A model generated the notes under the pieces. It was not told where the DNA came from and did no database searches. It was given only the letters and a program-made list of their open reading frames with translations. From Reyranella sp. (GTDB taxonomy: Bacteria > Pseudomonadota > Alphaproteobacteria > Reyranellales > Reyranellaceae), in NCBI GenBank assembly GCA_030679805.1, contig JAUXST010000832.1, positions 1 through 14,564 of the forward strand: a stretch of DNA of 14,564 nt. The letters run 5' to 3'. Numbering within the stretch: the first letter of the stretch is position 1; each line of letters opens with the position of its first letter. Shown here piece by piece: positions 1 to 6,995 of this stretch. The position numbers and the translations under genes are program-made.

Positions 1-296
1 CGCCGATGTACGACAACGACGAGGGCCGCAAGATCGTCTCCGCCATGGTGGCGCTGGCCGATCTCACCCGCGCCGGCTTCATCGCCGGCGATATCTCGAC
101 CGTGATGTCGCCGCGTACGGTGATTACCTGGGCCGAGAATGCGCGCATCTTCAACGGCGACATCGGCTTTGCCTTTCGCCTCACCTTCCTCAACAAGTGC
201 GACGAGGTCGAGCGCACCACGCTGGCCGAATACTACCAGCGCTGCTTCGGCAAGGAATTGCCGGCAAGCAGTGGCAAGGGCGGCAAGCTGCACTAG
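1..296 (+). CDS. cobS: Cobaltochelatase subunit CobS, C-terminal part (gene cut by window edge)
   Basis: This is the last 97 or so residues of the AAA+ ATPase subunit of the aerobic cobaltochelatase. CobS and CobT form the ATPase that drives CobN to insert cobalt into hydrogenobyrinic acid a,c-diamide in the cytoplasm. The frame is open from the left edge and ends with TAG at 294-296, so the start and the Walker motifs lie outside the window. The visible segment carries the sensor-2-like stretch SPRTVITWAENA (from about base 111), followed by the helical lid ending in YYQRCFGKELP. The internal ATG at base 6 is not a real start, because the family is about 330 residues long. The stop is 12 bases before the cobT ATG, as expected for a cobS-cobT operon. 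The identification rests on family resemblance of this fragment plus the adjacent cobT. Confidence 0.93.
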   Translation, partial: PMYDNDEGRKIVSAMVALADLTRAGFIAGDISTVMSPRTVITWAENARIFNGDIGFAFRLTFLNKCDEVERTTLAEYYQRCFGKELPASSGKGGKLH

Positions 297-308
297 GAAG
301 AGGGCCGA

Positions 309-2285
309 ATGGCCAAGGATTCGACGCCACTCGAAGAGTTCCGACGCGTCACCGCCACCACCATGCGGGCGGTGTCGCGCAAGGAAGTGAACGTCTCGTT
401 CGTACCCGACGGCGGCTCGCTGCTGGGCAGCGAGGCGCGCATTACCGTGCCGGCACGCGACCTGCCGGTCGAGGATGTGAGCCGCGTCCGCGGCGAGGCC
501 GACTCCATGGCGCTGAAGCTGCGCCATCACGACCGCAAGACACACCTGCGCCGCGTGCCGCGCGGCGAGACCGCCCGTTCGATCTTCGAGGCGGTCGAAC
601 AGGTCCGCGTCGAGGCTCTGGGCGCCCGCCGCATGGCCGGCGTCGCCGATAACCTCTCGGCACTGTGGCGCCAGCGCTCCGACCAGCGCGGCCATGCCCG
701 CATCAAGTCCAAGGAAGACGCCCCGATCGCCGACGTGATCAGCCTGATCGCGCGCGAGCAGCTGCTCGGCACGCCGCCGCCTGAATCGGCCAAGGCGATG
801 GTCGATCTGTGGCGCGCCGACGTCGAGTCCGCCGCCGGCCGCGACTTCCAGAAACTGAAGGAGTCCCTCGGCAACCAGGAGGCCTTCGCCAAGGCCGCCC
901 GCCAGCTCATCCGCGACCTCAAGCTCGGCGACGAATCGGCCGACCTGCAGGACGACGACAACGAGGACTCGCAGGACCAGGAGAACGCCGACGGTCAATC
1001 GAACGAGACCGGCGACGACAACAGCGATTCGAGCGAGACCCAGGGCTACGGCGCCCAGGGCGAGGAGACCGAGGACGCCTCCGAACAGGAAGACGCTTCC
1101 GAGACGGCGGCCGACCAGGCGCAGACCGAAATGCAGATGGGCTCGGGCGACGAAGAGGAGCCTGGTCGCGCCGAGCGACCGTGGCTGCCGCCGGGGGCGC
1201 TGAGCAACGAGCCGCTGGGCCAGCAGTATCACGCCTATTCGACCAAGTTCGACGAGATCGTTGATGCCGACCAGCTATGCGATGCCGAGGAATTGGGCCG
1301 CCTGCGCAACCATCTCGACCAGCAGCTCGCGCACCTTCAGGGCGTGATCGGCAAGCTCGCCAACCGCCTGCAGCGCCGCCTGATGGCGCAGCAGAACCGG
1401 TCGTGGGAGTTCGATCTCGACGAAGGCACGCTCGACGCCGCGCGGCTGGCGCGCATCGTAGCCAACCCGATGCATTCGCTGTCCTTCAAGATGGAGAAGG
1501 ACACCAATTTCCGCGACACTGTGGTGTCGCTGCTGATCGACAATTCAGGCTCGATGCGCGGCCGGCCGATTACGGTGGCGGCGATGAGCGCCGACATCCT
1601 CGCCCGCACGCTCGAGCGCTGCGGCGTGAAGGTCGAGATCCTGGGCTTCACAACGCGCGCCTGGAAGGGCGGCCAGAGCCGCGAGCAATGGCTCGCCGCC
1701 GGCAAGCCCGCCAATCCGGGCCGCCTCAACGACCTGCGCCACATCGTCTACAAGCCGGCCGATGCGCCGTGGCGGCGTGCGCGCAAGAACCTCGGCCTGA
1801 TGCTGCGCGAGGGCATCCTCAAGGAGAACATCGACGGCGAGGCGCTGCTGTGGGCGCACAACCGCCTGCTGCCGCGCCCCGAAGAGCGCAAGATCATGAT
1901 GGTGATCTCCGACGGCGCGCCGGTCGACGATTCGACGCTGTCAGTCAATCCCGGCAACTATCTCGAGCGCCACCTGCGCGACGTCATCGACTGGATCGAG
2001 ACGCGCTCGCCGGTCGAGCTGGTCGCCATCGGCATCGGCCACGACGTCACGCGCTACTACCGCAAGGCCGTCACCATCGTCGACGCCGACCAGCTGGGCG
2101 GCACGATGATGGAGCAGCTCGCCTCGCTGTTCGACGAGGACGACAAGAAGGACGCCAGGGCCGGCCGTGAACGCGGACGCGGCGGCCGGGCTTCCGGCGG
2201 AAAGGCTTCCGGCGGCCAGACGGGCGGCGGCCAGATGGGTGGCGGCAAGACCGGTGGCGGCAAGACGGGCCGGCGCGCCGCCTGA
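309..2285 (+). CDS. cobT: Cobaltochelatase subunit CobT (658 aa)
   Basis: CobT is the von Willebrand A-domain partner of CobS in the aerobic cobalt chelatase (vitamin B12 synthesis, cytoplasm). Three parts are visible. An N-terminal helical region (about 1-205) is followed by a very acidic, low-complexity linker rich in Asp, Glu, Gln and Ser (about 208-290). A C-terminal vWA domain carries the metal-site motif DNSGS at residues 411-415 and a second metal-site region near VISDGAPVDD. The linker is usual for the family and is thought to contact the basic CobS surface. The last 36 or so residues (623-658) are a Gly-rich repeat of GGK/GGQ units ending in GRRAA, which looks like an appendage after the folded domain. 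The start at 309 follows AGGAAGAGGG with good spacing. The next gene starts only 5 bases after the stop. Confidence 0.96.
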   Translation: MAKDSTPLEEFRRVTATTMRAVSRKEVNVSFVPDGGSLLGSEARITVPARDLPVEDVSRVRGEADSMALKLRHHDRKTHLRRVPRGETARSIFEAVEQVRVEALGARRMAGVADNLSALWRQRSDQRGHARIKSKEDAPIADVISLIAREQLLGTPPPESAKAMVDLWRADVESAAGRDFQKLKESLGNQEAFAKAARQLIRDLKLGDESADLQDDDNEDSQDQENADGQSNETGDDNSDSSETQGYGAQGEETEDASEQEDASETAADQAQTEMQMGSGDEEEPGRAERPWLPPGALSNEPLGQQYHAYSTKFDEIVDADQLCDAEELGRLRNHLDQQLAHLQGVIGKLANRLQRRLMAQQNRSWEFDLDEGTLDAARLARIVANPMHSLSFKMEKDTNFRDTVVSLLIDNSGSMRGRPITVAAMSADILARTLERCGVKVEILGFTTRAWKGGQSREQWLAAGKPANPGRLNDLRHIVYKPADAPWRRARKNLGLMLREGILKENIDGEALLWAHNRLLPRPEERKIMMVISDGAPVDDSTLSVNPGNYLERHLRDVIDWIETRSPVELVAIGIGHDVTRYYRKAVTIVDADQLGGTMMEQLASLFDEDDKKDARAGRERGRGGRASGGKASGGQTGGGQMGGGKTGGGKTGRRAA

Positions 2286-2290
2286 TCCCG

Positions 2291-3289
2291 GTGGCCGCCC
2301 GACTCCTTCTCTTCATCGCCTGCCTGCTCGTTGCATCCTGCGGCGGTGGGTCGCCGCCGCCGGCCAGTGCGCAGGAACGGCCCGTCGAGATCAAGAGCTC
2401 GTCGCAGCCGTTCAAGATCGACGAGCCCGACGCCACGCGGATCGGCCGCCTGATCTGGCGCGGCGGCATCGCCATAACCGCCAATTCACCGCACTTCGGC
2501 GGCTGGTCGGATCTTCACGTGGCGGCCGACGGCCGCAGCCTGACGTCGATCTCCGACGAGGGCGCCTGGCTCACGGCCGCGATCGACTACGATTCCAGGG
2601 GCAATCTGGCGGGCCTGAGCGGCGGCCGGATCGGCCAGTTGCACGGCCTCGACGGCAAGCTGATCGAAAGCAAGGCGGAGGCCGATGCCGAAGGCATGAC
2701 GCGGCTGGCCGACGGCTCATGGCTGGTGTCCTTCGAGCGGCGCCACCGGCTGTGGCGCTACGAGACCCTGACCAGCACGCCGGCGCCGGTCGAAGGCCCG
2801 GCCGAGATCGCCCGGCAACCCGCCAACGGCGGCATCGAGGCTTTGACCGCCCTGCCCGACGGCCGCGTGGTCGCCATCAGCGAGGAATATGGCCAGCGGC
2901 CCGGTACGGCGATGGGCTGGATCGGCACGCCGGCGGCCGGCGGCGCCTATCTCTGGCGCTCGTTCGACTACACCACGCTCCCCGATTTCCGGCCGACCGC
3001 GATCGCCCAGCTGCCGGACGGCTCCTTCGCCACGCTCGAGCGGGCCTTCGACATGGTGCGCGGCGTGCGCTGCCGCGTCATGCGGTTCGACGCCGCCCAG
3101 CTTGCGCCGGACGCCACCGTGCGGGCCGAGGAGCTAGCCCGGCTCGCCTCGCCTTATGCGGTCGACAATCTCGAGGGAATGGCCGCGACCAAAGGCGCGC
3201 GCGGCGAGACGCTGCTGTGGCTGATCTCGGACGACAACTTCAATCCGCCTCAGCGCAACATTCTGCTGCTGTTCGAGCTGGCGCCGTAG
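2291..3289 (+). CDS. Esterase-like activity of phytase family lipoprotein (332 aa)
   Basis: This is a predicted exported lipoprotein of the phytase-like esterase family (Pfam PF13449 by resemblance), a beta-propeller-type fold. The substrate is unknown and true phytase activity should not be assumed. The N-terminus has a short hydrophobic stretch ending in a lipobox, LLVASC, with the lipidated Cys at residue 17, then a Gly/Pro/Ser/Ala linker. The family-like segments GGWSDLHVAADG, SISDEGAWL, EADAEGMTRLADGSWLVSFERRHRLWRY and a late NLEGMAA with LISDDN are spread through the chain. The start is taken as GTG at 2291, because no ATG gives a signal peptide and this codon lies 5 bases after the cobT stop. 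No clear Shine-Dalgarno is seen, so translational coupling to cobT is likely. A phytase-like gene next to cobT and rpmB is, as I recall, a recurring alphaproteobacterial arrangement. Confidence 0.85.
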   Translation: MAARLLLFIACLLVASCGGGSPPPASAQERPVEIKSSSQPFKIDEPDATRIGRLIWRGGIAITANSPHFGGWSDLHVAADGRSLTSISDEGAWLTAAIDYDSRGNLAGLSGGRIGQLHGLDGKLIESKAEADAEGMTRLADGSWLVSFERRHRLWRYETLTSTPAPVEGPAEIARQPANGGIEALTALPDGRVVAISEEYGQRPGTAMGWIGTPAAGGAYLWRSFDYTTLPDFRPTAIAQLPDGSFATLERAFDMVRGVRCRVMRFDAAQLAPDATVRAEELARLASPYAVDNLEGMAATKGARGETLLWLISDDNFNPPQRNILLLFELAP

Positions 3290-3329
3290 CGCCTCGACGA
3301 AGAAGGTCCCTCGCCTGTCGGCTCGGGAT

Positions 3330-3354
3330 GGCGGCCTTAGGCCGCCACCTTTTT
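3330..3354 (+). terminator. Rho-independent terminator of the cobS-cobT-esterase unit, overlapping the rpmB stop
   Basis: GGCGGCC (3330-3336) and GGCCGCC (3340-3346) form a perfect 7-bp GC stem with the 3-base loop TTA, followed by ACCTTTTT to 3354. It lies 41 bases after the esterase stop and points in that gene's direction. The loop TTA is the reverse complement of the rpmB stop codon TAA, and the T-run is the complement of rpmB lysine codons, so the terminator is built from the 3' end of the convergent gene. On the minus strand the hairpin has no T-run after it. Confidence 0.8.
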
Positions 3355-3645
3355 GGCATCCTTCTTGGCCTTGGCCAAGACGACCCGGCGCTTCAGCACC
3401 GTCATTTCCGGGCTGAGCTTGCTGGTGTTGGTGCCCAGCAGATAGGCGTCGATGCCGCCATTGTGCTCGATGGTCTTGACGCCGCGCGGCGTCAGCCGCA
3501 GCCGCACGGTGTGGCCGAGGACATCGGACAGGACCGAGGCGACCTGCAGATTGGACATGAACCGGCGCCGGGACTTGTTGTTGGCGTGGCTCACATTGTT
3601 GCCGTACTGCACGGACTTGCCCGAGAGGGCGCAACGACGGGGCAT
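3337..3645 (-). CDS. rpmB: 50S ribosomal protein bL28 (102 aa)
   Basis: This is a structural protein of the large ribosomal subunit. The N-terminus MPRRCALSGKSVQYGNNVSH and the following NKSRRRF, LRLTPRGVKTIEHNGGID and Lys/Ala-rich tail are typical of bL28. The length of 102 residues exceeds the roughly 78 of the E. coli protein but fits alphaproteobacterial versions, which carry a C-terminal extension. Only one Cys is left at the N-terminal zinc-site position, so this is probably a zinc-free form. The ATG at 3645 is preceded 5 bases upstream by GCGGAAG, a good ribosome binding site. A terminator-like hairpin sits just 13 bases before the start codon, an odd position for a strongly expressed gene. 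The stop codon forms the loop of the convergent terminator. Confidence 0.97.
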   Translation of the reverse strand: MPRRCALSGKSVQYGNNVSHANNKSRRRFMSNLQVASVLSDVLGHTVRLRLTPRGVKTIEHNGGIDAYLLGTNTSKLSPEMTVLKRRVVLAKAKKDAKKVAA

Positions 3646-3658
3646 GGCGACTTCCGCT

Positions 3659-3698
3659 AAAAAACGATCCCGCCGAGGGGCGGGAAGGCGGGCTTTTT
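3659..3698 (-). terminator. Terminator or attenuator hairpin between ycgN and rpmB
   Basis: On the minus strand CCCGCC (3684-3679), loop CCTC and GGCGGG (3674-3669) form a 6-bp GC stem, followed by ATCG and six T (3664-3659). A second CCCGCC at 3692-3687 can pair with the same GGCGGG and is preceded by AAAAAG, giving the A-tract/stem/T-tract pattern of a bidirectional terminator. On the plus strand the longer form ends in GGCGGGCTTTTT. It should end the ycgN transcript. Because the T-run lies only 13 bases before the rpmB ATG, it would also lie in the leader of any rpmB message started further upstream. Confidence 0.7.
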
Positions 3699-3699
3699 A

Positions 3700-3718
3700 C
3701 GGGCCGGAGGGGGGCCCG
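3700..3718 (-). other. Inverted repeat directly after the ycgN stop codon
   Basis: CGGGCC (3700-3705) and GGCCCG (3713-3718) form a perfect 6-bp inverted repeat with a 7-base loop, starting at the base after the ycgN stop. On the minus strand it is followed by TAAAAAG rather than a T-run, so it is not a classic terminator by itself. It may protect the 3' end of the ycgN message or act with the hairpin at 3659-3698. Confidence 0.5.
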
Positions 3719-4201
3719 TCAAGCAAACCAGTCGACCACCCGGTCGCTGATATCCTCGACCAAATCCTCGGAAATCACCCGTCCCCGGGCCGAAATCCCT
3801 GCCTGATGCACGGTTTCCGGGTCTCCCGAGATCAGCGGGTGCCACCAATAGAGATCCTGGCCGAAATGGACCAGCCGGTAGCCACAGGTCTTGGGCAGCC
3901 AGTCCATCTTGGCCACAACCTTGGGGGTGAGCTGGATGCAGTCCGGCACGATCTTCTTGCGATTCTTGTAGTCCTTGCAGCGCGCCGTCCTGGGGTCGAG
4001 CAGCTTGCAGCAAGTATCGGTCTGGGCGAGTTCCCCGGTGCCCTCGTATTCCAGCTTGTTGACGCAGCACATGCCGCAGCCGTCGCAGAGGGATTCCCAT
4101 TCCTGCTTGGACATCTGGGCCAGCGTTTTGCGCTTCCAGAACGGCAATTCGCTGGCGGCGGCGGCCTGCCGGGCCTGCCTGAGGAGCGATTTAGCGACCA
4201 T
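3719..4201 (-). CDS. UPF0260 / YcgN-family cysteine-cluster protein (160 aa)
   Basis: This is a small cytoplasmic protein of unknown function in the YcgN/UPF0260 family. The defining Cys pattern is present: CDGCGMCC gives C39, C42, C45 and C46, followed by CC at 64-65, C75, C88 and a Cys in LPKTCGY. Such clustered cysteines suggest a bound metal or iron-sulfur cluster, which is an inference. The segments LPFWKRKTLAQMSKQEWESL and YWWHPL are also family-like. The ATG at 4201 lies inside the last codons of meaB (11-base overlap), so the two are almost certainly co-translated. An alternative start at Met30 would lose the conserved FWKRKTL segment and is less likely. Hairpins follow the stop immediately. 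Confidence 0.88.
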   Translation of the reverse strand: MVAKSLLRQARQAAAASELPFWKRKTLAQMSKQEWESLCDGCGMCCVNKLEYEGTGELAQTDTCCKLLDPRTARCKDYKNRKKIVPDCIQLTPKVVAKMDWLPKTCGYRLVHFGQDLYWWHPLISGDPETVHQAGISARGRVISEDLVEDISDRVVDWFA

Positions 4202-5189
4202 GAAAGGCTTCTAGCATCCGCCGTGCCGCGACGGCAGGGGTTGCCCGGCCGGCTTCGACCTCGCGTTCCAGGCCGCCCACCAGGCGCTTCACCTCGGGGT
4301 GCCGCCGCAGTTCGGCGAGCAGGGTCTCGCCCACTTCGCTCCACATCCAGGCGCGCGCCTGCTCGGCACGGCGGCGAGCCAGGCCCTTGATGCCGACCGC
4401 CGCCACGAAGCGCTCGACGGTCTGCCAGATCTCGATCACCCCCTCGCCGGTCTGCGCTGAGCAGGTCTGGACCTCGGGGGTCCAGCCGACGGTCGGCGAG
4501 CGCAACATGCGCAGCGCGTGCTGATAGTCGGAGGCCGCGCGCTTGGCCGTCGGCAGGAGATCGCCGTCGGCCTTGTTGACCACGATCAGGTCGGCGAGTT
4601 CGATGATGCCGCGCTTGATGCCCTGCAGATCGTCGCCGCCTGCCGGCAGCAGCAGCACGATGAACATGTCGACCATGTCGGCGACCGCCGTTTCGGACTG
4701 GCCGACGCCCACCGTCTCGACGAGCACGGTATCGAAGCCCGCCGCTTCGACCAGCAGCATGGCTTCGCGCGTGCGCCGCGCGACGCCACCCAAGGTGGCA
4801 CCGGCCGGCGACGGCCGGATGAAGGCGGCGGGACGGCGCGATAGCTCTTCCATGCGTGTCCTGTCGCCCAGGATCGAGCCGCCGCCGCGCTTCGACGACG
4901 GGTCGATCGCCAGCACCGCGAGCGAGCGGCCGCGTTCCAGCAGCGAGAGGCCGAAACGTTCGATGAGGGTCGACTTGCCGACGCCTGGAACCCCGGTGAT
5001 GCCGAGCCGCACCGACTTGCCGGTGTGCGGCAAGAGCGCTGCCAGCAGGGCATCGGCTCGCTCGCGATGATCGCCACGGGTGGATTCGATGAGGGTGATG
5101 GCCTGCGCGAGCGCACGCCGGTCGCCCGCCAGCAGGGGCGCGAATAACGGATCGACGGACGGTTCGGTCCTGGCAGCCGTGGCGCTCAT
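4191..5189 (-). CDS. meaB: Methylmalonyl-CoA mutase-associated GTPase MeaB (332 aa)
   Basis: MeaB is a G3E-family P-loop GTPase. It gates loading of adenosylcobalamin onto methylmalonyl-CoA mutase and protects the mutase from inactivation. The motifs are complete: Walker A GVPGVGKS at 66-73, DPSSKRGGGSILGDRTRM at 96-113, the switch-like ETVGVGQSE at 158-166, LLLPAGGDDLQGIKRG at about 179-194, and the guanine-specificity motif NKAD at 205-208. The C-terminal helical part is the usual dimerisation region. The ATG at 5189 gives the normal length of about 330. The frame stays open far upstream, but there it runs antiparallel-free through the MFS gene out of frame and is meaningless. It starts 14 bases after the MFS stop with a weak ribosome site. 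Its partner mutase gene is about 4.6 kb away in another unit. Confidence 0.95.
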   Translation of the reverse strand: MSATAARTEPSVDPLFAPLLAGDRRALAQAITLIESTRGDHRERADALLAALLPHTGKSVRLGITGVPGVGKSTLIERFGLSLLERGRSLAVLAIDPSSKRGGGSILGDRTRMEELSRRPAAFIRPSPAGATLGGVARRTREAMLLVEAAGFDTVLVETVGVGQSETAVADMVDMFIVLLLPAGGDDLQGIKRGIIELADLIVVNKADGDLLPTAKRAASDYQHALRMLRSPTVGWTPEVQTCSAQTGEGVIEIWQTVERFVAAVGIKGLARRRAEQARAWMWSEVGETLLAELRRHPEVKRLVGGLEREVEAGRATPAVAARRMLEAFHGR

Positions 5190-5203
5190 CGGTTTCAGAA
5201 TTA

Positions 5204-6346
5204 TCAGCCGCGACGGCGAAGCGCCAGCAAGGCGGCGAGCGTCGCGGCGGCATAGAAGGCGGCGAGCGTCCAGCCGAGGCCGGGATCGCCCACCGCGTCC
5301 ATCGCCGCCCCCGTCAGCGGCCGGCCGATCAGCCCGCCCAGGATGTAGAGCATGCTGAAGGCGGTGTTGGCGCGGGCGATGTCGCCGCCGCGAAAATGCC
5401 GGCCGAGCAGTGCCAGCCCGACCGGATAGATTGCAAAGGAAATGCCGCCCCACATCAGCACGACGCCGATCACCGCCGGCGACTGCGCCGGCACCATCGG
5501 CAACAGGCTGACGAGAACAGCGCTGGCGAGCGTGCAGCCGGCCAGCACGGCGCGGCGGTCGTAGTGGTCGGCCATCCAGCCAATCGGCCACTGCAGGATC
5601 ACGTTGCCGAGCACGAAGGCCGACAGCCAGAGCGCGCCAGTCTCGGCGGCGACACCCGCCCCCACCGCATAGACCGGGAGGAAACTGAAGGCGACCTGCT
5701 CGCCCAATCCACAGACGAAGCCCGCAAACATCGCAAGCGGCACGGCCAGCACGACGATGGCGAAGCCGCTGTCGGCCGTATGCTCGATGGCCGGTGCGCT
5801 CTTCCAGTAGGGCAGCAGCGGCACCGCCACCAGCAGGGCCAGCGCCGCACAGGTCAGGAACGGCGCCGATCCGTAGACGCCCGTCACCTGCAGCACGAGC
5901 GGGCCCAGTGCGAGGCCCAGCGCCACCAGCATCGCGTAGAGGCCCATCACGCGGCCGCGGCGTTTCTCCTCGACGACGACGTTCATCCAGATCTCGCTCA
6001 CCACCCACGGCACGCCGCCGGCGAGGCCGTGCAGAAGGCTGAGCCCGAACCACACCACGGGACTGCTGGTGAGCGTGTAAGCGACCGTGACGGCCGAGCC
6101 CGCCACGACGGAGACGACGATGAGCGGGACGGCACCGAACCGTGCCGCCAGTTGCGGAATGCGCGACCCGAAGGCCAGCATCCCGATGCCCCAGGCGGCG
6201 GAAATGACACCGATGGTGAAGTTGTCGGCCCCCTGCCGCTCCAGCGCCAGCGGCACCAGCGGGATGGCCACGCCCGCCTGCAGACCGATGGCGGCACAGG
6301 CGAGAAAGACTGGAACCAGTGATTGCCGCGATGCTTCCGCAGTCAT
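5204..6346 (-). CDS. MFS transporter (380 aa)
   Basis: This is an inner-membrane transporter of the major facilitator superfamily with about 12 hydrophobic segments in a length (380) typical of compact YcaD-like members. The substrate cannot be told from the sequence. The motif-A region after TM2 is weak (GSRIPQLAARFG). The equivalent in the second half, GWMADHYDRRAVLAG, is well preserved. Further segments such as SEIWMNVVVEEKRRGRVMGLYAM and ANTAFSMLYILGGLIGRPLTG resemble the YcaD-type family. The ATG at 6346 overlaps the stop of the upstream HEPN gene as ATGA, so the two are probably coupled. The frame remains open upstream, but residues there are non-hydrophobic and Arg-rich and belong to the HEPN gene in another frame. 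It is followed 14 bases later by meaB. Confidence 0.88.
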   Translation of the reverse strand: MTAEASRQSLVPVFLACAAIGLQAGVAIPLVPLALERQGADNFTIGVISAAWGIGMLAFGSRIPQLAARFGAVPLIVVSVVAGSAVTVAYTLTSSPVVWFGLSLLHGLAGGVPWVVSEIWMNVVVEEKRRGRVMGLYAMLVALGLALGPLVLQVTGVYGSAPFLTCAALALLVAVPLLPYWKSAPAIEHTADSGFAIVVLAVPLAMFAGFVCGLGEQVAFSFLPVYAVGAGVAAETGALWLSAFVLGNVILQWPIGWMADHYDRRAVLAGCTLASAVLVSLLPMVPAQSPAVIGVVLMWGGISFAIYPVGLALLGRHFRGGDIARANTAFSMLYILGGLIGRPLTGAAMDAVGDPGLGWTLAAFYAAATLAALLALRRRG

Positions 6347-6693
6347 CGCGTCCGCATCATCGCCAGCACGGCCACCTGTAGGGTGTGCAACTCGTCCACA
6401 ACGATCCGCCATACTTCGGTGTCGGCGACATCGTCGTATTCGTGTCGCAGTACGTTGCCGATATCGGCAACCTTGCGCCACGGAATTTGAGACTGCGCCG
6501 CCTTCAATGTCTCGGGGAGACGTCGACTGGCCTCGGAAATGCGTTCCAGACAACGTTCGACGGCATCCCGCAACATCCTGTTGGACAAATATCCCTCAAG
6601 CGTCAGGCCGTCCGTCCAGCCACGAATACGCTCGATGTTCTCAAGCATCTGCGCCAAATGAATCTGAGGATCGTTGCCAGCCATCGGAATCAA
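6343..6693 (-). CDS. HEPN-domain (DUF86/HepT-like) toxin, 116 aa
   Basis: This is a predicted HEPN ribonuclease toxin of the DUF86/COG2361 type, paired with the upstream nucleotidyltransferase. The key segment is IPWRKVADIGNVLRHEYDDV at residues 70-89, with H84 and Y86 of the HxY element. In the MntA/HepT model the antitoxin adenylylates the Tyr after the catalytic His. The position of the canonical catalytic Arg (R-x4-H) is Gly79, while an Arg directly precedes the His; COG2361-type members often read GN-x-x-RHxY. The start shown is TTG at 6693, which overlaps the antitoxin stop as TTGA. ATG at 6684 (MAGNDPQIH) is an equally plausible start giving 113 residues. The stop overlaps the MFS start. 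GC is clearly lower than in the neighbours. Confidence 0.85.
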   Translation of the reverse strand: MIPMAGNDPQIHLAQMLENIERIRGWTDGLTLEGYLSNRMLRDAVERCLERISEASRRLPETLKAAQSQIPWRKVADIGNVLRHEYDDVADTEVWRIVVDELHTLQVAVLAMMRTR

Positions 6694-6986
6694 AATATCT
6701 TGATGGCTTCCATCACCATGCGAGCGCGCACCAGCGAATTGAGCGTATCGCGACGGCTTACGTCGACCGGCAGTCCCAACCTGTCGCCGAGCAAATGCAT
6801 GACGCCGATACGATCCATCAGCGAAAAATGAGAAGCATTTTCGACATCGATCAGCACGTCGACGTCACTGTCCTGGCGCCGGCTCGCCCGAGCGGACGAT
6901 CCCACCAAAGCAAGCGACTTCACGCCGGCTCGCTTGAGAGCGGCTTCCTCCGATCGAATGGCAGCAACAATGGCTTCGCGGTCCAT
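6690..6986 (-). CDS. MNT-domain nucleotidyltransferase antitoxin (MntA-like, 98 aa)
   Basis: This is a minimal nucleotidyltransferase of the MNT family, expected to neutralise the adjacent HEPN toxin, in known pairs by AMP transfer to the HEPN tyrosine. The signature is GSSARASRRQDSDVDVLID, with Gly29-Ser30, then Asp41 and Asp43 as metal ligands, and a third carboxylate at Asp75 (LPVDVSRRD). The ATG at 6986 gives a normal MNT length. The same frame stays open for 60 more codons upstream, but that stretch is Arg/Pro/Ser-rich, lies inside the ABC transporter gene and is rejected. The region from 6987 to the ABC stop at 7030 is only 43 bases but holds an inverted repeat and a possible -10 element, so the pair may have its own promoter. 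Confidence 0.88.
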   Translation of the reverse strand: MDREAIVAAIRSEEAALKRAGVKSLALVGSSARASRRQDSDVDVLIDVENASHFSLMDRIGVMHLLGDRLGLPVDVSRRDTLNSLVRARMVMEAIKIF

Positions 6987-6995
6987 GCGGCAAAT

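Noticed and set aside
2167..3660. 497-codon plus-strand open frame through the esterase and rpmB
   Set aside because: It overlaps three supported genes out of frame and is Arg-rich without recognisable domains.
3832..5253. 473-codon minus-strand open frame in another phase of meaB and ycgN
   Set aside because: Arg-rich shadow; the true meaB and ycgN frames hold complete motifs.
4191..6053. 620-codon open frame that appears to fuse extra sequence to the N-terminus of MeaB
   Set aside because: The added part is Arg/Ala/Gly-rich, lies in a different frame of the MFS gene, and MeaB is complete from the ATG at 5189.
5204..6346. MFS gene as the transporter for a B12 precursor or cobalt because of neighbours
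   Set aside because: Nothing in the sequence indicates substrate; the position next to meaB alone is not enough.
6343..6986. HEPN/MNT plus MFS or ABC exporter as a new defence system
   Set aside because: The exporter and MFS proteins look like ordinary housekeeping transporters and no other defence gene is present; co-orientation and overlap alone do not support it.
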